The notes under the pieces are model-generated. The model was not told the DNA's origin, made no database searches, and saw only the letters and a list, made by a program, of their open reading frames with translations. This document shows positions 1 through 7,643 of a stretch of DNA of 64,000 bases, in pieces. The stretch's first letter is position 1; each line of letters starts with the position of its first letter. Source of the DNA: Oleidesulfovibrio alaskensis DSM 16109 (GTDB taxonomy: Bacteria > Desulfobacterota > Desulfovibrionia > Desulfovibrionales > Desulfovibrionaceae). The stretch covers positions 1-64,000 of the forward strand of contig NZ_AXWQ01000004.1 of NCBI RefSeq assembly GCF_000482745.1, read 5' to 3'. The translations under genes and the position numbers were made by a program.

Positions 1-136
1 AACGAGGGTTGCGGCAAAACTGATAAATCCGACTGTGGCCGACTTTAAAAATCAGTTCCAAGCCGGTTATGCCGATTAGCTTCTTCGCCGTGTTCATCAA
101 TTCCCACGGCTCAAGCGCATGGAATTTCGTACTCAT
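1..136 (-). CDS. Partial small regulatory-type phage protein (3' end off window)
   Basis: An open frame starts with ATG at 136 on the minus strand and runs off the left edge, giving the first 45 residues. They begin MSTKFHALEPWELMNTAK and contain a KLIGITGLELIFKVG stretch followed by an RIYQFCRNPR stretch. A weak GAGAG ribosome site precedes the start. I have the impression that similar short proteins occur beside repressors in prophages of sulfate reducers, but I cannot confirm a family. It lies directly downstream of the Cro-like gene on the same strand, so the two are probably co-transcribed. Function unknown. Confidence 0.45.
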   Translation of the reverse strand, partial: MSTKFHALEPWELMNTAKKLIGITGLELIFKVGHSRIYQFCRNPR

Positions 137-187
137 TTTACTCTCGCTCGTGGCGCACTGGTGGCGCATACTAACTACAGGTCAAAA

Positions 188-406
188 TCAGGCCGCTTTG
201 TCGGAATCCGCCGCAAACAAGTCAGGACGCAGGTCTTTCAAAGGAATGCCAAGGCGCAGGTGGTAGCGAAGGGCCGCTTCGCCGGAAATGGCAAGCTCTC
301 CCCGGCAATGCTTGAGGACCGTTGCGCGATTAAACCCCACTCTTCGTCCAATCTCAGCATAAGTGACCTTCATTTCGCGCCTGCATTGTTCAAGTATGTT
401 TTTCAT
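188..406 (-). CDS. Cro/CI-like helix-turn-helix protein
   Basis: A 72-residue protein whose central part (about residues 13-50, with YAEIGRRVGFNRATVLKHCRG) reads as a helix-turn-helix: a first helix, a glycine turn and an NRATV recognition helix. It is transcribed divergently from the S24-type repressor at 489, the usual phage arrangement of a Cro-like and a CI-like protein around a shared operator. The ATG at 406 has no convincing Shine-Dalgarno; an internal ATG at residue 12 is an alternative start. A role as antagonist of the neighbouring repressor is inference from position. Confidence 0.6.
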   Translation of the reverse strand: MKNILEQCRREMKVTYAEIGRRVGFNRATVLKHCRGELAISGEAALRYHLRLGIPLKDLRPDLFAADSDKAA

Positions 407-415
407 GCATCAATG

Positions 416-441
416 TTGTCACAAGAAAACAAAAATGACAA
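416..441. promoter_or_regulatory. Candidate operator between the divergent regulators
   Basis: The interval between the divergent regulator genes contains the inverted repeat TTGTCA (416-421) and TGACAA (436-441), centres 20 bp apart, in an A-rich spacer. Two-turn spacing suits a dimeric repressor. That one of the two regulators binds here is inference. Confidence 0.35.
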
Positions 442-488
442 GCGCCACGACGCACCGCGACAACGACGCACAAGATAAGGGCAATGCC

Positions 489-1232
489 ATGGATACCTTC
501 AAGATCAACGATAAAGCTTGGACTTTGGTCATTACCAAAGTCAATGAACTGCGCAAACAAGGCGAAACCCTTGAATCTATAGGCAACCTTTTGCGAGTCA
601 ACCGCTCAACGATCAAGGTGTGGTTAGACAACAGCAAGGGAGGTGAAAGAACTTCTTTCCGTGACATGTTGCGCTACATTGATAAGCTGGGCATCCAACT
701 TAATGAAGTATTTGGGGAGAGCTTAACCACTTCTGCCAGCATCAAAAAAGAACCTGCAGCCCAAATCCGCAACTTACGGCCACTGGCCCAAGCTGAGCCT
801 GCTTTTGTGCTGCCTGAATCCGCTCTCCCCGCCAGCATTGGAGTCATCGTCCCTGTATACGCAGCAGCAGGAGCAGGTGCAGCCCTAGAACGAATTGAAG
901 ACGAGCCACTAGCACAAATCTCAATTCCAATGAAATATGCTCGAGCGGCTCTTTTTGTAGTTCTCGTGGAAGGAGACTCCATGGAGCCTACAATCCGCAA
1001 AGGAGCTTATGTAGGCTTGGACCGCGAATCTCAGAAAATTGTTCAGGGAGAAGTTTACGGCGTAAACCTCCCATACGAGGGAGTAGTGTTAAAGCGCGTC
1101 TACCTTGACCACAGCAATAATGCATTGATCCTAAAATCCGACAACCCTAGCCACGATCCGATAACCCTTCCTATCGATGGACGAGAGGGGCTTATAGTCG
1201 GACGGGCCGTGTGGGTTATGCAGGATGTTTGA
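489..1232 (+). CDS. S24-family phage repressor (CI/LexA-type)
   Basis: A 247-residue protein with an N-terminal helix-turn-helix (about residues 10-60, ESIGNLLRVNRSTIKVW) and a C-terminal S24 peptidase-like domain. The catalytic serine lies in GDSMEPT and the general-base lysine in GVVLKRVY, the Ser/Lys pair of LexA and CI. An Ala-Gly pair in YAAAGAGA sits where self-cleavage sites usually lie. The ATG at 489 is preceded by AAGG at a suitable distance and fits the HTH start better than upstream in-frame codons. It is divergent to the Cro-like gene and 31 nt upstream of the GHKL-nuclease gene, so it probably controls both; DNA damage would then derepress them. The regulatory link is inference. 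Confidence 0.85.
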   Translation: MDTFKINDKAWTLVITKVNELRKQGETLESIGNLLRVNRSTIKVWLDNSKGGERTSFRDMLRYIDKLGIQLNEVFGESLTTSASIKKEPAAQIRNLRPLAQAEPAFVLPESALPASIGVIVPVYAAAGAGAALERIEDEPLAQISIPMKYARAALFVVLVEGDSMEPTIRKGAYVGLDRESQKIVQGEVYGVNLPYEGVVLKRVYLDHSNNALILKSDNPSHDPITLPIDGREGLIVGRAVWVMQDV

Positions 1233-1263
1233 CGCAACCTAATAACGTATGAAGCGGGGAGCC

Positions 1264-3285
1264 ATGTCAGAACAACACGTTGAGGTCACATCAGATGGAA
1301 TTAAGCGGGTCTTAAAGAAATTCTCGGTAGAGCAAGCTATTGCGGAATACATTTGGAATGGTTTTGACGCCAATGCAACTCAAGTCAAAATTGATTTCCA
1401 AATCACTGAGCTTGGCGGGATTTCAAAAATTACTATTTTAGATAACGGTGATGGAATCCCATATGCAGAACTAGGTAGTAAATTCGTTCCTTTTTTGCAC
1501 TCGCAAAAAGCAATCATTCCGCGAGCAGGGGACGACTCACAACTGACCAAAGGAAAAAACGGCGTTGGTCGACTAACATTTTTCCACTTTGCTGAAATTG
1601 CAATATGGGAAACAACCTATACAAAAAAGAATTCTAAAAGCCACTACTCAATAAAAATTGCAAGTGATGTTCTGGAAAAATACGTCTCAACAATCGAAAA
1701 AAAAACCACACAATCAAAAGGCACAAAAGTAAGCTTTGAAAGGGTAACAAGCCTCACTCAAGAGCATATAATTGGAATTAAAGAATATATCACCAAAGAG
1801 TTTTCTTGGTTCCTTAAGTTAAATGAAGACAAACACTATGAAATAACAATAAATGACACACCAATAAACTATAGAAAACATATCCACAGCAGCAAATCTA
1901 TAGTTCACAACATAGATAAACATAACTTTGAAATTGAACTAATCATTTGGGATTCAAAGCTCAATAAAGAATCTTCTAAAGCCTACTATTTTACTCCAGA
2001 AAAAAAACTGACAAAAAAAGAAACAACTTCGTTCAATAACAAGTCAGATGGATTCTACCATAGCGTCTATGTTGAAAGTCCATTCTTCAGCACAGCACCT
2101 TCTCAAAAAAACAACGACAACAACAGACTATTTGACGAAGAAAACGAAGCTACAACAGTATATCGAAAACTGAAAACTAAAATTGATGATATCCTTATAG
2201 ATGCTAGAAGAGATTTTATTAACCAAAAAACAGAAGCTATTTTGAACAGATTTGAAGATGAAGGGGTTTTTCCACATTTTAACGCTGATAATGACTTAGA
2301 CTCCTTTCGCCACGACAAGTTAAAAAGGATAATTGGAGGCCTCTATCAGGTTGAGCCCAAACTCTTTAACAGCATAAGTACTGTTCATAAAAAGACCCTA
2401 GTTCGCCTTATAGATCATGTGTCCGCAGGACAAGGACTAGATACCTTGTTTACTATCCTTGAAGAAGTTCTTAATCTCAACGAAGAACAACGACGAGATC
2501 TTGTGGAGCTGCTAAAGGTGACAAGTCTATCCTCAATTATCAAGACAATAAAAATGGTTAAGGATCGATTCGCGGCATTAGAACATCTTGATACGCTACT
2601 GTTCACGGACGAACCTAATGCAAATGAAGTTCAACACATTCAGAGTTTTGTAGAAAATCACTATTGGATTTTTGGCGAACAATACATGCTTGTCACTGCC
2701 GCAGAACCAAGCTTTGAAGAAGGCTTGAGGCGCCATCTATATCTATTACGAGGGGAAAAAAAGAAAAAAGGTCATGTCAGAATAGATCATGAAAGCAGAA
2801 AACGCGCTCCTGATATTTTCATGATGCGCAATCAGTTTCATCAAGGCAAAAGAAAGTGCATCATTGTAGAGTTGAAGCATAGGAAAATCAAGCTTGGAAA
2901 TAAGGAACTACGGCAAGTTCTTGATTACATGGACGTAATATGCAGTGAGCCCAGATATAATGGAGATGATATCATTTGGGAATTTCACCTTGTTGGAAAT
3001 CAAATGCACCCAAACCAAAGAGACATTATCGATGGTCAAAAGTCTTGTGAGTTGAGCGGCGAAAAATTCCTTACAAGGGTGAGCGCTCAATTTAATTACA
3101 AAGTGTATGCCTATGAGTGGAGTAACCTACGCGTAGCCCTGGAAGAAAAGCTCAAGTTTTTACAAGATCAACTAGAACTCCAACGCAAGCTACTTGCCCC
3201 TTGTCCCTCAGCATCGGCCGATGAAATCGTAGCCAGCGCCCAAAATAGCGCGAAGTGCCCGCCTCAAGTCTCTATTCCTTCCTAG
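1264..3285 (+). CDS. GHKL ATPase fused to PD-(D/E)xK (Shedu/DUF4263-like) nuclease; candidate phage-defence protein
   Basis: The N-terminal third has the Bergerat ATP-binding motifs: an N box AEYIWNGFDANA with Glu, Asn and Asp, a G1 box DNGDGI, and a G2 loop KGKNGVGRLT. A long charged, partly helical middle follows. Near the C terminus VENHYWIFGEQY resembles the start of Shedu-type (DUF4263) nuclease domains, and the catalytic pattern PD...VELK is intact (Pro-Asp and Glu-x-Lys about 19 residues apart, at 2809-2814 and 2869-2877). GGGGAG lies just before ATG 1264; an ATG at 1249 is the alternative start (678 residues instead of 673). The gene is strikingly A-rich against its neighbours, a sign of transfer, and sits next to the prophage repressor as cargo. 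The domain calls are from motifs; the defence role is inference. Confidence 0.75.
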   Translation: MSEQHVEVTSDGIKRVLKKFSVEQAIAEYIWNGFDANATQVKIDFQITELGGISKITILDNGDGIPYAELGSKFVPFLHSQKAIIPRAGDDSQLTKGKNGVGRLTFFHFAEIAIWETTYTKKNSKSHYSIKIASDVLEKYVSTIEKKTTQSKGTKVSFERVTSLTQEHIIGIKEYITKEFSWFLKLNEDKHYEITINDTPINYRKHIHSSKSIVHNIDKHNFEIELIIWDSKLNKESSKAYYFTPEKKLTKKETTSFNNKSDGFYHSVYVESPFFSTAPSQKNNDNNRLFDEENEATTVYRKLKTKIDDILIDARRDFINQKTEAILNRFEDEGVFPHFNADNDLDSFRHDKLKRIIGGLYQVEPKLFNSISTVHKKTLVRLIDHVSAGQGLDTLFTILEEVLNLNEEQRRDLVELLKVTSLSSIIKTIKMVKDRFAALEHLDTLLFTDEPNANEVQHIQSFVENHYWIFGEQYMLVTAAEPSFEEGLRRHLYLLRGEKKKKGHVRIDHESRKRAPDIFMMRNQFHQGKRKCIIVELKHRKIKLGNKELRQVLDYMDVICSEPRYNGDDIIWEFHLVGNQMHPNQRDIIDGQKSCELSGEKFLTRVSAQFNYKVYAYEWSNLRVALEEKLKFLQDQLELQRKLLAPCPSASADEIVASAQNSAKCPPQVSIPS

Positions 3286-3291
3286 TTTTCT

Positions 3292-3321
3292 AATACAAAT
3301 TGTCCAAAGACAATTTGTATT
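3292..3321. repeat. Perfect 13-bp inverted repeat after the nuclease gene
   Basis: AATACAAATTGTC (3292-3304) and its exact complement GACAATTTGTATT (3309-3321) are separated by CAAA. The hairpin starts 7 bases after the nuclease stop codon. It lacks a T tract on the plus strand, so it may be an mRNA-stabilising hairpin, a weak terminator or an operator. Confidence 0.6.
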
Positions 3322-3511
3322 GACTTCTGCGTTGTCCTGAAACAACATAAAGCCCAACACGAACGACAAACCAGCCGAACACGGCCCACGGGCCAGAGTA
3401 AGCAGAAGGGGTGGCGTTTAGTGTGCCTCGCACCAAGTACCGAGCACGGAAAGCCAGCCCCGGAGGCGGCGTACGACGGCAGGGAATGCGAAGGGAATCT
3501 TGGTATGGCCC

Positions 3512-3541
3512 AACCACTTTGTTGAGCTCAACAGAATGGTT
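3512..3541. repeat. 30-bp near-perfect palindrome
   Basis: The core TGTTGAGCTCAACA (3520-3533) is a perfect 14-bp palindrome; AACCA (3512-3516) and TGGTT (3537-3541) extend the dyad outward. A loop-free dyad like this suits a dimeric DNA-binding protein or a replication initiator site. No binding partner is identified. Confidence 0.55.
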
Positions 3542-3725
3542 ACGACAACATCCCGCCATGCGGGGCGGCAGCGAGTTGTAGGGCGCTGTCGCTGGCAACC
3601 CACGGCAAAGGCGGCTGCGGATCAGCACCGGACACCCCGCAAACCCGGGTTTTCTGATGATTAAAGTGCCTCACAAGGGACTGTCCGGATACCGCAGGGC
3701 GGGATGCAACAGCAGGAGTCAGGCA

Positions 3726-3827
3726 ATGCGACACTATTTTTACAAAGGATTGGCGGCAATCTGCATAGTCGCGCTGTATACCCTCGCCGTCAGCATAGGG
3801 CTGTACCTGACCACACCCATGCCGTGA
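3726..3827 (+). CDS. Small single-span membrane peptide (33 residues)
   Basis: ATG at 3726 is preceded by AGGAG at a good distance. The peptide starts MRHYFYKG and then has a continuous hydrophobic segment (about residues 9-29, AAICIVALYTLAVSIGLYL) ending TTPMP. This is a plausible one-helix membrane peptide with a positive N terminus. An in-frame ATG at 3657 would give 56 residues, but the internal ribosome site favours the shorter form. It heads the plus-strand run of small phage genes. Function unknown. Confidence 0.5.
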   Translation: MRHYFYKGLAAICIVALYTLAVSIGLYLTTPMP

Positions 3828-3854
3828 TCTATCACCTTAACCGGAGAAACAGCA

Positions 3855-4250
3855 GTGAATTACACCACACTGGAAAACCTGAAAGGCGGTGCGGCTATTG
3901 AAATGGTCAACAATGCACTGCTTGAGGTCTGGAACAACACGCTGGACCCCAATACTGACCCCGAAGCCAAGCGCTCGGTCATATTAAAGCTTGAGTTCAA
4001 GCCCTCAAAAGACCGCACGTCATCGCCTGTCACCATCAAGGTTGAAAAGAAGCTGGCCCCGCAGTCAGCAGTAGCCGCACACGTCAACATCGGCACAGAT
4101 GAACACGGCATTGCCGCAGCATCCGAATACGGCAATCCCAATCAGGTTGAATTGCCGATGGGACATACGGAGCAGGAAGCCCCCAAGGCCAAGCTTGGCG
4201 ATACCGGCAACACCAGTAACGTAACGCCCTTCCGGGCCGCAAACGGATAA
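3855..4250 (+). CDS. Hypothetical phage protein
   Basis: A 131-residue soluble protein with GTG start at 3855 preceded by GGAG. A compact N-terminal part (LKGGAAIEMVNNALLEVWNNTLDPN) is followed by a beta-rich section (VILKLEFKPSKDR, VTIKVEKKLAP) and a low-complexity Glu/Ala/Gly tail. The next gene starts 15 bases after the stop, suggesting one operon. The layout suggests an early phage gene in the replication/recombination neighbourhood, but I recognise no family. Confidence 0.65.
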   Translation: MNYTTLENLKGGAAIEMVNNALLEVWNNTLDPNTDPEAKRSVILKLEFKPSKDRTSSPVTIKVEKKLAPQSAVAAHVNIGTDEHGIAAASEYGNPNQVELPMGHTEQEAPKAKLGDTGNTSNVTPFRAANG

Positions 4251-4265
4251 GAAGGAAGAACCGTC

Positions 4266-5042
4266 ATGTCCTCAACCAACATTGAAAAGTCTATCGAAAT
4301 CCTGTTGCAGGCGGGCAAAGACATTGCGGCAGCAGATGTGGAACGCAAAACTGCGTTCATCAGCCATACGCACGAAGGCCGTCCCTACTACAAAGGCGAC
4401 TGGAAAGCGCTGATGGAGCCGGAAGCAAAGCCCTTGTTTGTAAACACGCTCAGCGGCATTGCCCGTTACCTGACTGACAACCCCGACGGACTCGACCTGA
4501 ATGCCCTGCTGGTACATGTGGATGATTACCAAACCGTCACCGTGCGCTCCGTCCCCACCGGACCGCACAAGCAGCGCCCGACATTTATGCAGGCAAAAGC
4601 ACTCATACCGGAACACCTGTTTTCCGATCCTGTGCGCCCTCGCTACTACCCGCCGCAGGTCTTCATTCCTTACCTGCAGTCCTGCTTTGTAGAAAGCGAA
4701 GACCTGAAAGCCGCAATCGACGTGTGCAGCAACATGGATGTGGAGGGCGGCGTTTCACAGGCTGATGACGGCCTTTCGCAAAAAGTCGCCGTCAGAAAGG
4801 GTGTAGTCACCAGAAGCGAGGTCAAAGTACCCAACCCTGTCGTGCTTTACCCCTTCTCTACCTTCATCGAAATTGACCAGCCGGCACGCAAAATGGTGCT
4901 GCGCCTTGCCGGCAACCTCGACGAAGGTTCCGGTTGCGCCCTTATCGAAGCAGACGGCGGCGCATGGAAAATCAGCGCCCTGTCCGCCATTGAAGCATGG
5001 CTTAAAAACAACCTGCCCGAAACTGTAAAAGTTATCGCGTAG
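4266..5042 (+). CDS. Conserved phage protein of unknown function
   Basis: A 258-residue soluble protein with ATG at 4266 and AAGGAAG upstream. It has no signal peptide or membrane span. Recognisable stretches are a helical start (IEKSIEILLQAGKDIAAADV), a central VDDYQTVTVRSVPTGPHKQRPTF segment and a C-terminal ALSAIEAWLKNNLPETV helix. Size and position, after a small acidic phage gene and before tiny ORFs, resemble the DUF2303-type phage proteins, but that resemblance is weak and I cannot confirm it. Function unknown. Confidence 0.65.
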   Translation: MSSTNIEKSIEILLQAGKDIAAADVERKTAFISHTHEGRPYYKGDWKALMEPEAKPLFVNTLSGIARYLTDNPDGLDLNALLVHVDDYQTVTVRSVPTGPHKQRPTFMQAKALIPEHLFSDPVRPRYYPPQVFIPYLQSCFVESEDLKAAIDVCSNMDVEGGVSQADDGLSQKVAVRKGVVTRSEVKVPNPVVLYPFSTFIEIDQPARKMVLRLAGNLDEGSGCALIEADGGAWKISALSAIEAWLKNNLPETVKVIA

Positions 5043-5103
5043 TCTACATAACCACACAGGGCGGCTAGCCCCCGCCGCCCTGTGCAACACGATAAGGTAC
5101 ATC

Positions 5104-5301
5104 ATGAAGCACCGCACATACACAGTAGAAGTCTGCATACACGCCAGCATCACAGTTCATGCAGCAGACGCCAATGCCGCAGGGGCCATTGCGAAGGCTC
5201 GCGCATGGACCGCAGCAGACCACCCTGTCGTTACCGTTCACGGTGTGGAAGTCGGGAATATGGAAGTAGAAGGCCAACAGGCAGCCACAGACGAGGGGTA
5301 A
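5104..5301 (+). CDS. Small phage protein, DpnD/PcfM-like
   Basis: A 65-residue protein starting MKHRTYTVEVCIHASITVHAA, followed by a DANAAGAIAKARAWT helix and a TVHGVEVGNMEVEG strand. The beta-alpha-beta pattern of a short 'tyTVEV' strand plus an 'A..A..A' helix resembles small DpnD/PcfM-like proteins of mobile elements; this is a pattern-level impression only. The next gene starts 4 bases after the stop, so both are probably translated together. Confidence 0.5.
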   Translation: MKHRTYTVEVCIHASITVHAADANAAGAIAKARAWTAADHPVVTVHGVEVGNMEVEGQQAATDEG

Positions 5302-5305
5302 AAGC

Positions 5306-5503
5306 ATGACCGAAACACAAAAAGGATTCTATCGCGGCTGGGGCGAACTGGCAGCATACATTGCCGATGTCCACGACAATCACGGTGTCATCGTAGAGGC
5401 CGCCGCAGAATTCGGCATTGAACCCGAATATCTGGAAGAATCAGGCTTGAACGAAAATGACGTTGCGGTCCTGAAAGACGTCCTTGGAGACAGCCAGCCA
5501 TGA
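5306..5503 (+). CDS. Small acidic hypothetical phage protein
   Basis: A 65-residue acidic protein (FYRGWGELAAYIADVHDNHG, then EAAAEFGIEPEYLEESGLNENDVAVLKDVL) that appears all-helical. AGGGGTAAAAGC lies before ATG 5306. Its stop overlaps the next start as ATGA, a mark of translational coupling in a compact phage operon. I recognise no family. Confidence 0.55.
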   Translation: MTETQKGFYRGWGELAAYIADVHDNHGVIVEAAAEFGIEPEYLEESGLNENDVAVLKDVLGDSQP

Positions 5504-5628
5504 AAGCAGTGTTCATCATCACCATAGCCCTTTGCATCACATCACTGCTCAAAGGATCCGGCACAGCAGGCCGCCCGGCATACCCTGTCAAACGTGCCCT
5601 GCACGCCGGCAGACAAAGGAAACGCTAA
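5500..5628 (+). CDS. Tiny membrane or exported peptide (42 residues)
   Basis: The ATG at 5500 overlaps the previous stop (ATGA). The peptide starts MKAVFIITIALCITSLL, a lysine followed by a hydrophobic stretch that could be a signal or membrane anchor. A basic tail rich in Arg and Lys (PVKRALHAGRQRKR) follows. The downstream ASCH gene starts two bases after its stop. Coupling and the tight packing support translation; function is unknown. Confidence 0.45.
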   Translation: MKAVFIITIALCITSLLKGSGTAGRPAYPVKRALHAGRQRKR

Positions 5629-5629
5629 A

Positions 5630-6070
5630 ATGATTTATCCGGTTATCAGCATCAAACAGCCGTGGGCATGGCTCATTCTGCAGAGCCACTTCCCCCATGC
5701 CAGAAAGGATTACGAAAACCGGAACTGGCCCCTGCCGGAAAAATTCACCGGCAGGACGGTACTCATCCACGCCAGTGCCAGCCCTGCCGCCAAAGCAAGC
5801 GTGATAGGCGAACAGCTTCGCATCAGAGACTTTAACTGCACACCGCCCGTAGGCTTCTCGCGGCAAGGCATCGCGCTAACAGGCCACATCGTCGGCGCGG
5901 CTGTGTTCTCCGGCTGCATACCGGCAACCGGCGCCCCGCCCTCTGCATGGTGCGAACCGGATGCAAAATGGTGGTGGAAAATTGAAAAGGCAGTGCCCGT
6001 CCAGCCGGTACCGGCAAAGGGATGGATGCAATTCTGGAAGTTTAACTACCCGCACAGGGTAAATGCATAG
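5630..6070 (+). CDS. ASCH-domain phage protein
   Basis: A 146-residue protein beginning at ATG 5630, with AAAGGA 10 bases upstream; the frame is open further upstream but this start matches the domain. It shows an ASCH/PUA-like pattern: an initial SIKQPWAWLIL strand-helix, DYENRNWPLP, GRTVLIHAS, then HIVGAAVFSGC and a W-rich C terminus ending KGWMQFWKF. ASCH proteins are RNA- or nucleotide-binding folds found in phages and near RNA-modification genes. The exact substrate is unknown. Confidence 0.75.
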   Translation: MIYPVISIKQPWAWLILQSHFPHARKDYENRNWPLPEKFTGRTVLIHASASPAAKASVIGEQLRIRDFNCTPPVGFSRQGIALTGHIVGAAVFSGCIPATGAPPSAWCEPDAKWWWKIEKAVPVQPVPAKGWMQFWKFNYPHRVNA

Positions 6071-6081
6071 GTGGTAACAAT

Positions 6082-6336
6082 ATGAACAAGTTGCTGGAAG
6101 CCGCCCCGCCCCACTCGGTCCATATGCCTATTCAGATTCTGGAATCTGAAAAACTGCTGTTCAACACAAAAGAAGTCGCCGAACTGACTGGGATACCTAA
6201 AGCCACCCTTGAAGTCTGGCGGTGCAGAGGCCAAGGGCCAAAATATGTTAAGCTGTCAAATGGTGTGTACTACCGCAAGCATACGCTTTTACAATACTTC
6301 GAAGCGCACGAAGTTAAAACAGCTGACCAGCAGTAG
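6082..6336 (+). CDS. AlpA/excisionase-like DNA-binding protein
   Basis: An 84-residue protein with a MerR-like winged helix at residues 29-70: FNTKEVAELTGIPKATLEVWRCRGQGPKYVKLSNGV contains the helix-turn-helix, the invariant W-R-x-x-G-x-G-P wing and the basic strand. This is the HTH_17/AlpA pattern of excisionases. It ends convergent to the integrase with only a terminator between, which fits a recombination directionality factor. The alternative is a transcription regulator of the integrase. Confidence 0.75.
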   Translation: MNKLLEAAPPHSVHMPIQILESEKLLFNTKEVAELTGIPKATLEVWRCRGQGPKYVKLSNGVYYRKHTLLQYFEAHEVKTADQQ

Positions 6337-6344
6337 CTCCCAAA

Positions 6345-6388
6345 AAGCAAAAACGCCCCGGTTAAAAATCAATCGGGGCGTTTGCATT
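6345..6388. terminator. Bidirectional terminator between excisionase and integrase
   Basis: AAACGCCCCG (6351-6360) pairs with CGGGGCGTTT (6374-6383) and is flanked by A- and T-rich tracts on both sides, so it can serve the converging genes. Confidence 0.75.
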
Positions 6389-7498
6389 TTACTTAAACAC
6401 CTTCAACACAGCCTGTCGCCGTGTATCAGGAATCAACTTGGCATATTTCTCTGTCATTGCCAGTGACTTATGCCCCATTAGTGATTTGATGGTCAGAATC
6501 GGGGTTCCTTCAATCGCCAGCCAAGAGGCAAAGGTATGACGCAGTGTATGAAAAGTTACCCGCTGCCGCCGGTCGGTCTCGCCGTCATTAAAGCCTAGCC
6601 GGGCAACCACACGTTTAAACGTGGTAGGTATGTCCCTATGCGGCTCACCATGCTGGTTCAAAAATACGTACTGCTGCGCTGGGCGTTCATACTTCGCTAA
6701 AGCCGCCTTTACCGCTTCCGTCATGTTTGCAATGCGCGATTCATAGTTTTTCGTGTCTAAGCTGTCGCCGGACGCTGCAACGTGGATTATCTCGTTTGTC
6801 ATATCCACCATGCCCCAGCGTAGCGCCCTGATCTCTCCGGAGCGCATTCCTGTGTGCAAAGAAAGCAAGGCCATATCATGCAGCTCAATATTAGTGTCAT
6901 GCAGTGCGCCTAAAAGCTCGCTGGCCTCCTCGCGTGAAAGAAAGCGAATACGCCCGGAGTCAAAGCGCGGTTTCTTCACCTTACTAACTGGATTTTGACC
7001 GGTCCACAGCCCCCACTCAGACGCTTTATTAAATATGCGCTGCACCAAGTTCAAAGCATGAGTGACTGTCTGCGGAGAAAGCCCCTTGTTAAGCAAATCG
7101 GCCTTCAGCTTCTCCAAATCAAGAGGGCTGATAGCCGCTAATGGCAAATGAGACCACCTTTCACGCAGGTAACATTCATAGCGGCTGATATCGTCCTGCG
7201 GGCGCTTCGAGTTGGCTTCAATCCATTCGCGGAACCGCTCCCACGCTTGCGCTAACGTGGTATCTTTCTGATCGACAAAATCCGAATGGCGCTTTTGCTT
7301 CAAACGCTCCCCGCGTATCTCCGATGCTAAAGCCGCGCTGTAGCCTTCACTGGCCCAACCTACCTTTTCCCATACTAACTTGCCGAAGGGATCACGGTAG
7401 GCTATATCAAAACAACGGTCAGGCTTACCCCGATGCTTTCGTGTTTGCGACTCACGGTAGTAAACTCCTAAAAAATTCTTCACTCTTTTGCGTGCCAT
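6389..7498 (-). CDS. int: Tyrosine-type site-specific integrase
   Basis: A 369-residue protein with an N-terminal arm-binding region, a SAM-like core-binding domain (about residues 80-175) and a C-terminal catalytic domain. Catalytic residues visible are Arg219 (TGMRSGEI), a Lys near 250, His317 and Arg320 (HTLRH), His343 (MGHKS) and the nucleophile Tyr352 (EKYAKL). AAGG precedes ATG 7498. It lies 145 bp from the tRNA-Arg fragment, as expected for an integrase next to its own att site. No damage is visible, so the element may still be able to excise. Confidence 0.95.
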   Translation of the reverse strand: MARKRVKNFLGVYYRESQTRKHRGKPDRCFDIAYRDPFGKLVWEKVGWASEGYSAALASEIRGERLKQKRHSDFVDQKDTTLAQAWERFREWIEANSKRPQDDISRYECYLRERWSHLPLAAISPLDLEKLKADLLNKGLSPQTVTHALNLVQRIFNKASEWGLWTGQNPVSKVKKPRFDSGRIRFLSREEASELLGALHDTNIELHDMALLSLHTGMRSGEIRALRWGMVDMTNEIIHVAASGDSLDTKNYESRIANMTEAVKAALAKYERPAQQYVFLNQHGEPHRDIPTTFKRVVARLGFNDGETDRRQRVTFHTLRHTFASWLAIEGTPILTIKSLMGHKSLAMTEKYAKLIPDTRRQAVLKVFK

Positions 7499-7643
7499 GC
7501 CTGCACCTTCCGACGTTCATTTTTGCTAACCTATAGCTAACAACAAGCGCAAAAACATGCAATCAGTCGCAAATAGCAAAAGCAGTAACATACTAAATTT
7601 TAAACAAATGAAGCATTACACAAAGTAATGAAAACCCTATAAA

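Larger units (their letters stand above)
3286..3725. other. Palindrome-rich stretch without a convincing gene
   Basis: About 440 bases between the nuclease gene and the next phage genes. It contains three strong dyads (3292-3321, 3512-3541, and the perfect 12-mer AAACCCGGGTTT at 3641-3652) and smaller GC-rich repeats. A 56-codon plus-strand frame with GTG start (3411-3581) is open, but it is arginine- and glycine-rich, has a poorly placed ribosome site and resembles no family I know, so I do not call it. Minus-strand frames here look like translated non-coding DNA. A structured RNA, origin or regulatory locus is possible. Confidence 0.5.

Noticed and set aside
3290..3628. Minus-strand open frame in the palindrome region
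   Set aside because: Arg/Pro-rich composition, no ribosome site and overlap with perfect palindromes suggest non-coding DNA.
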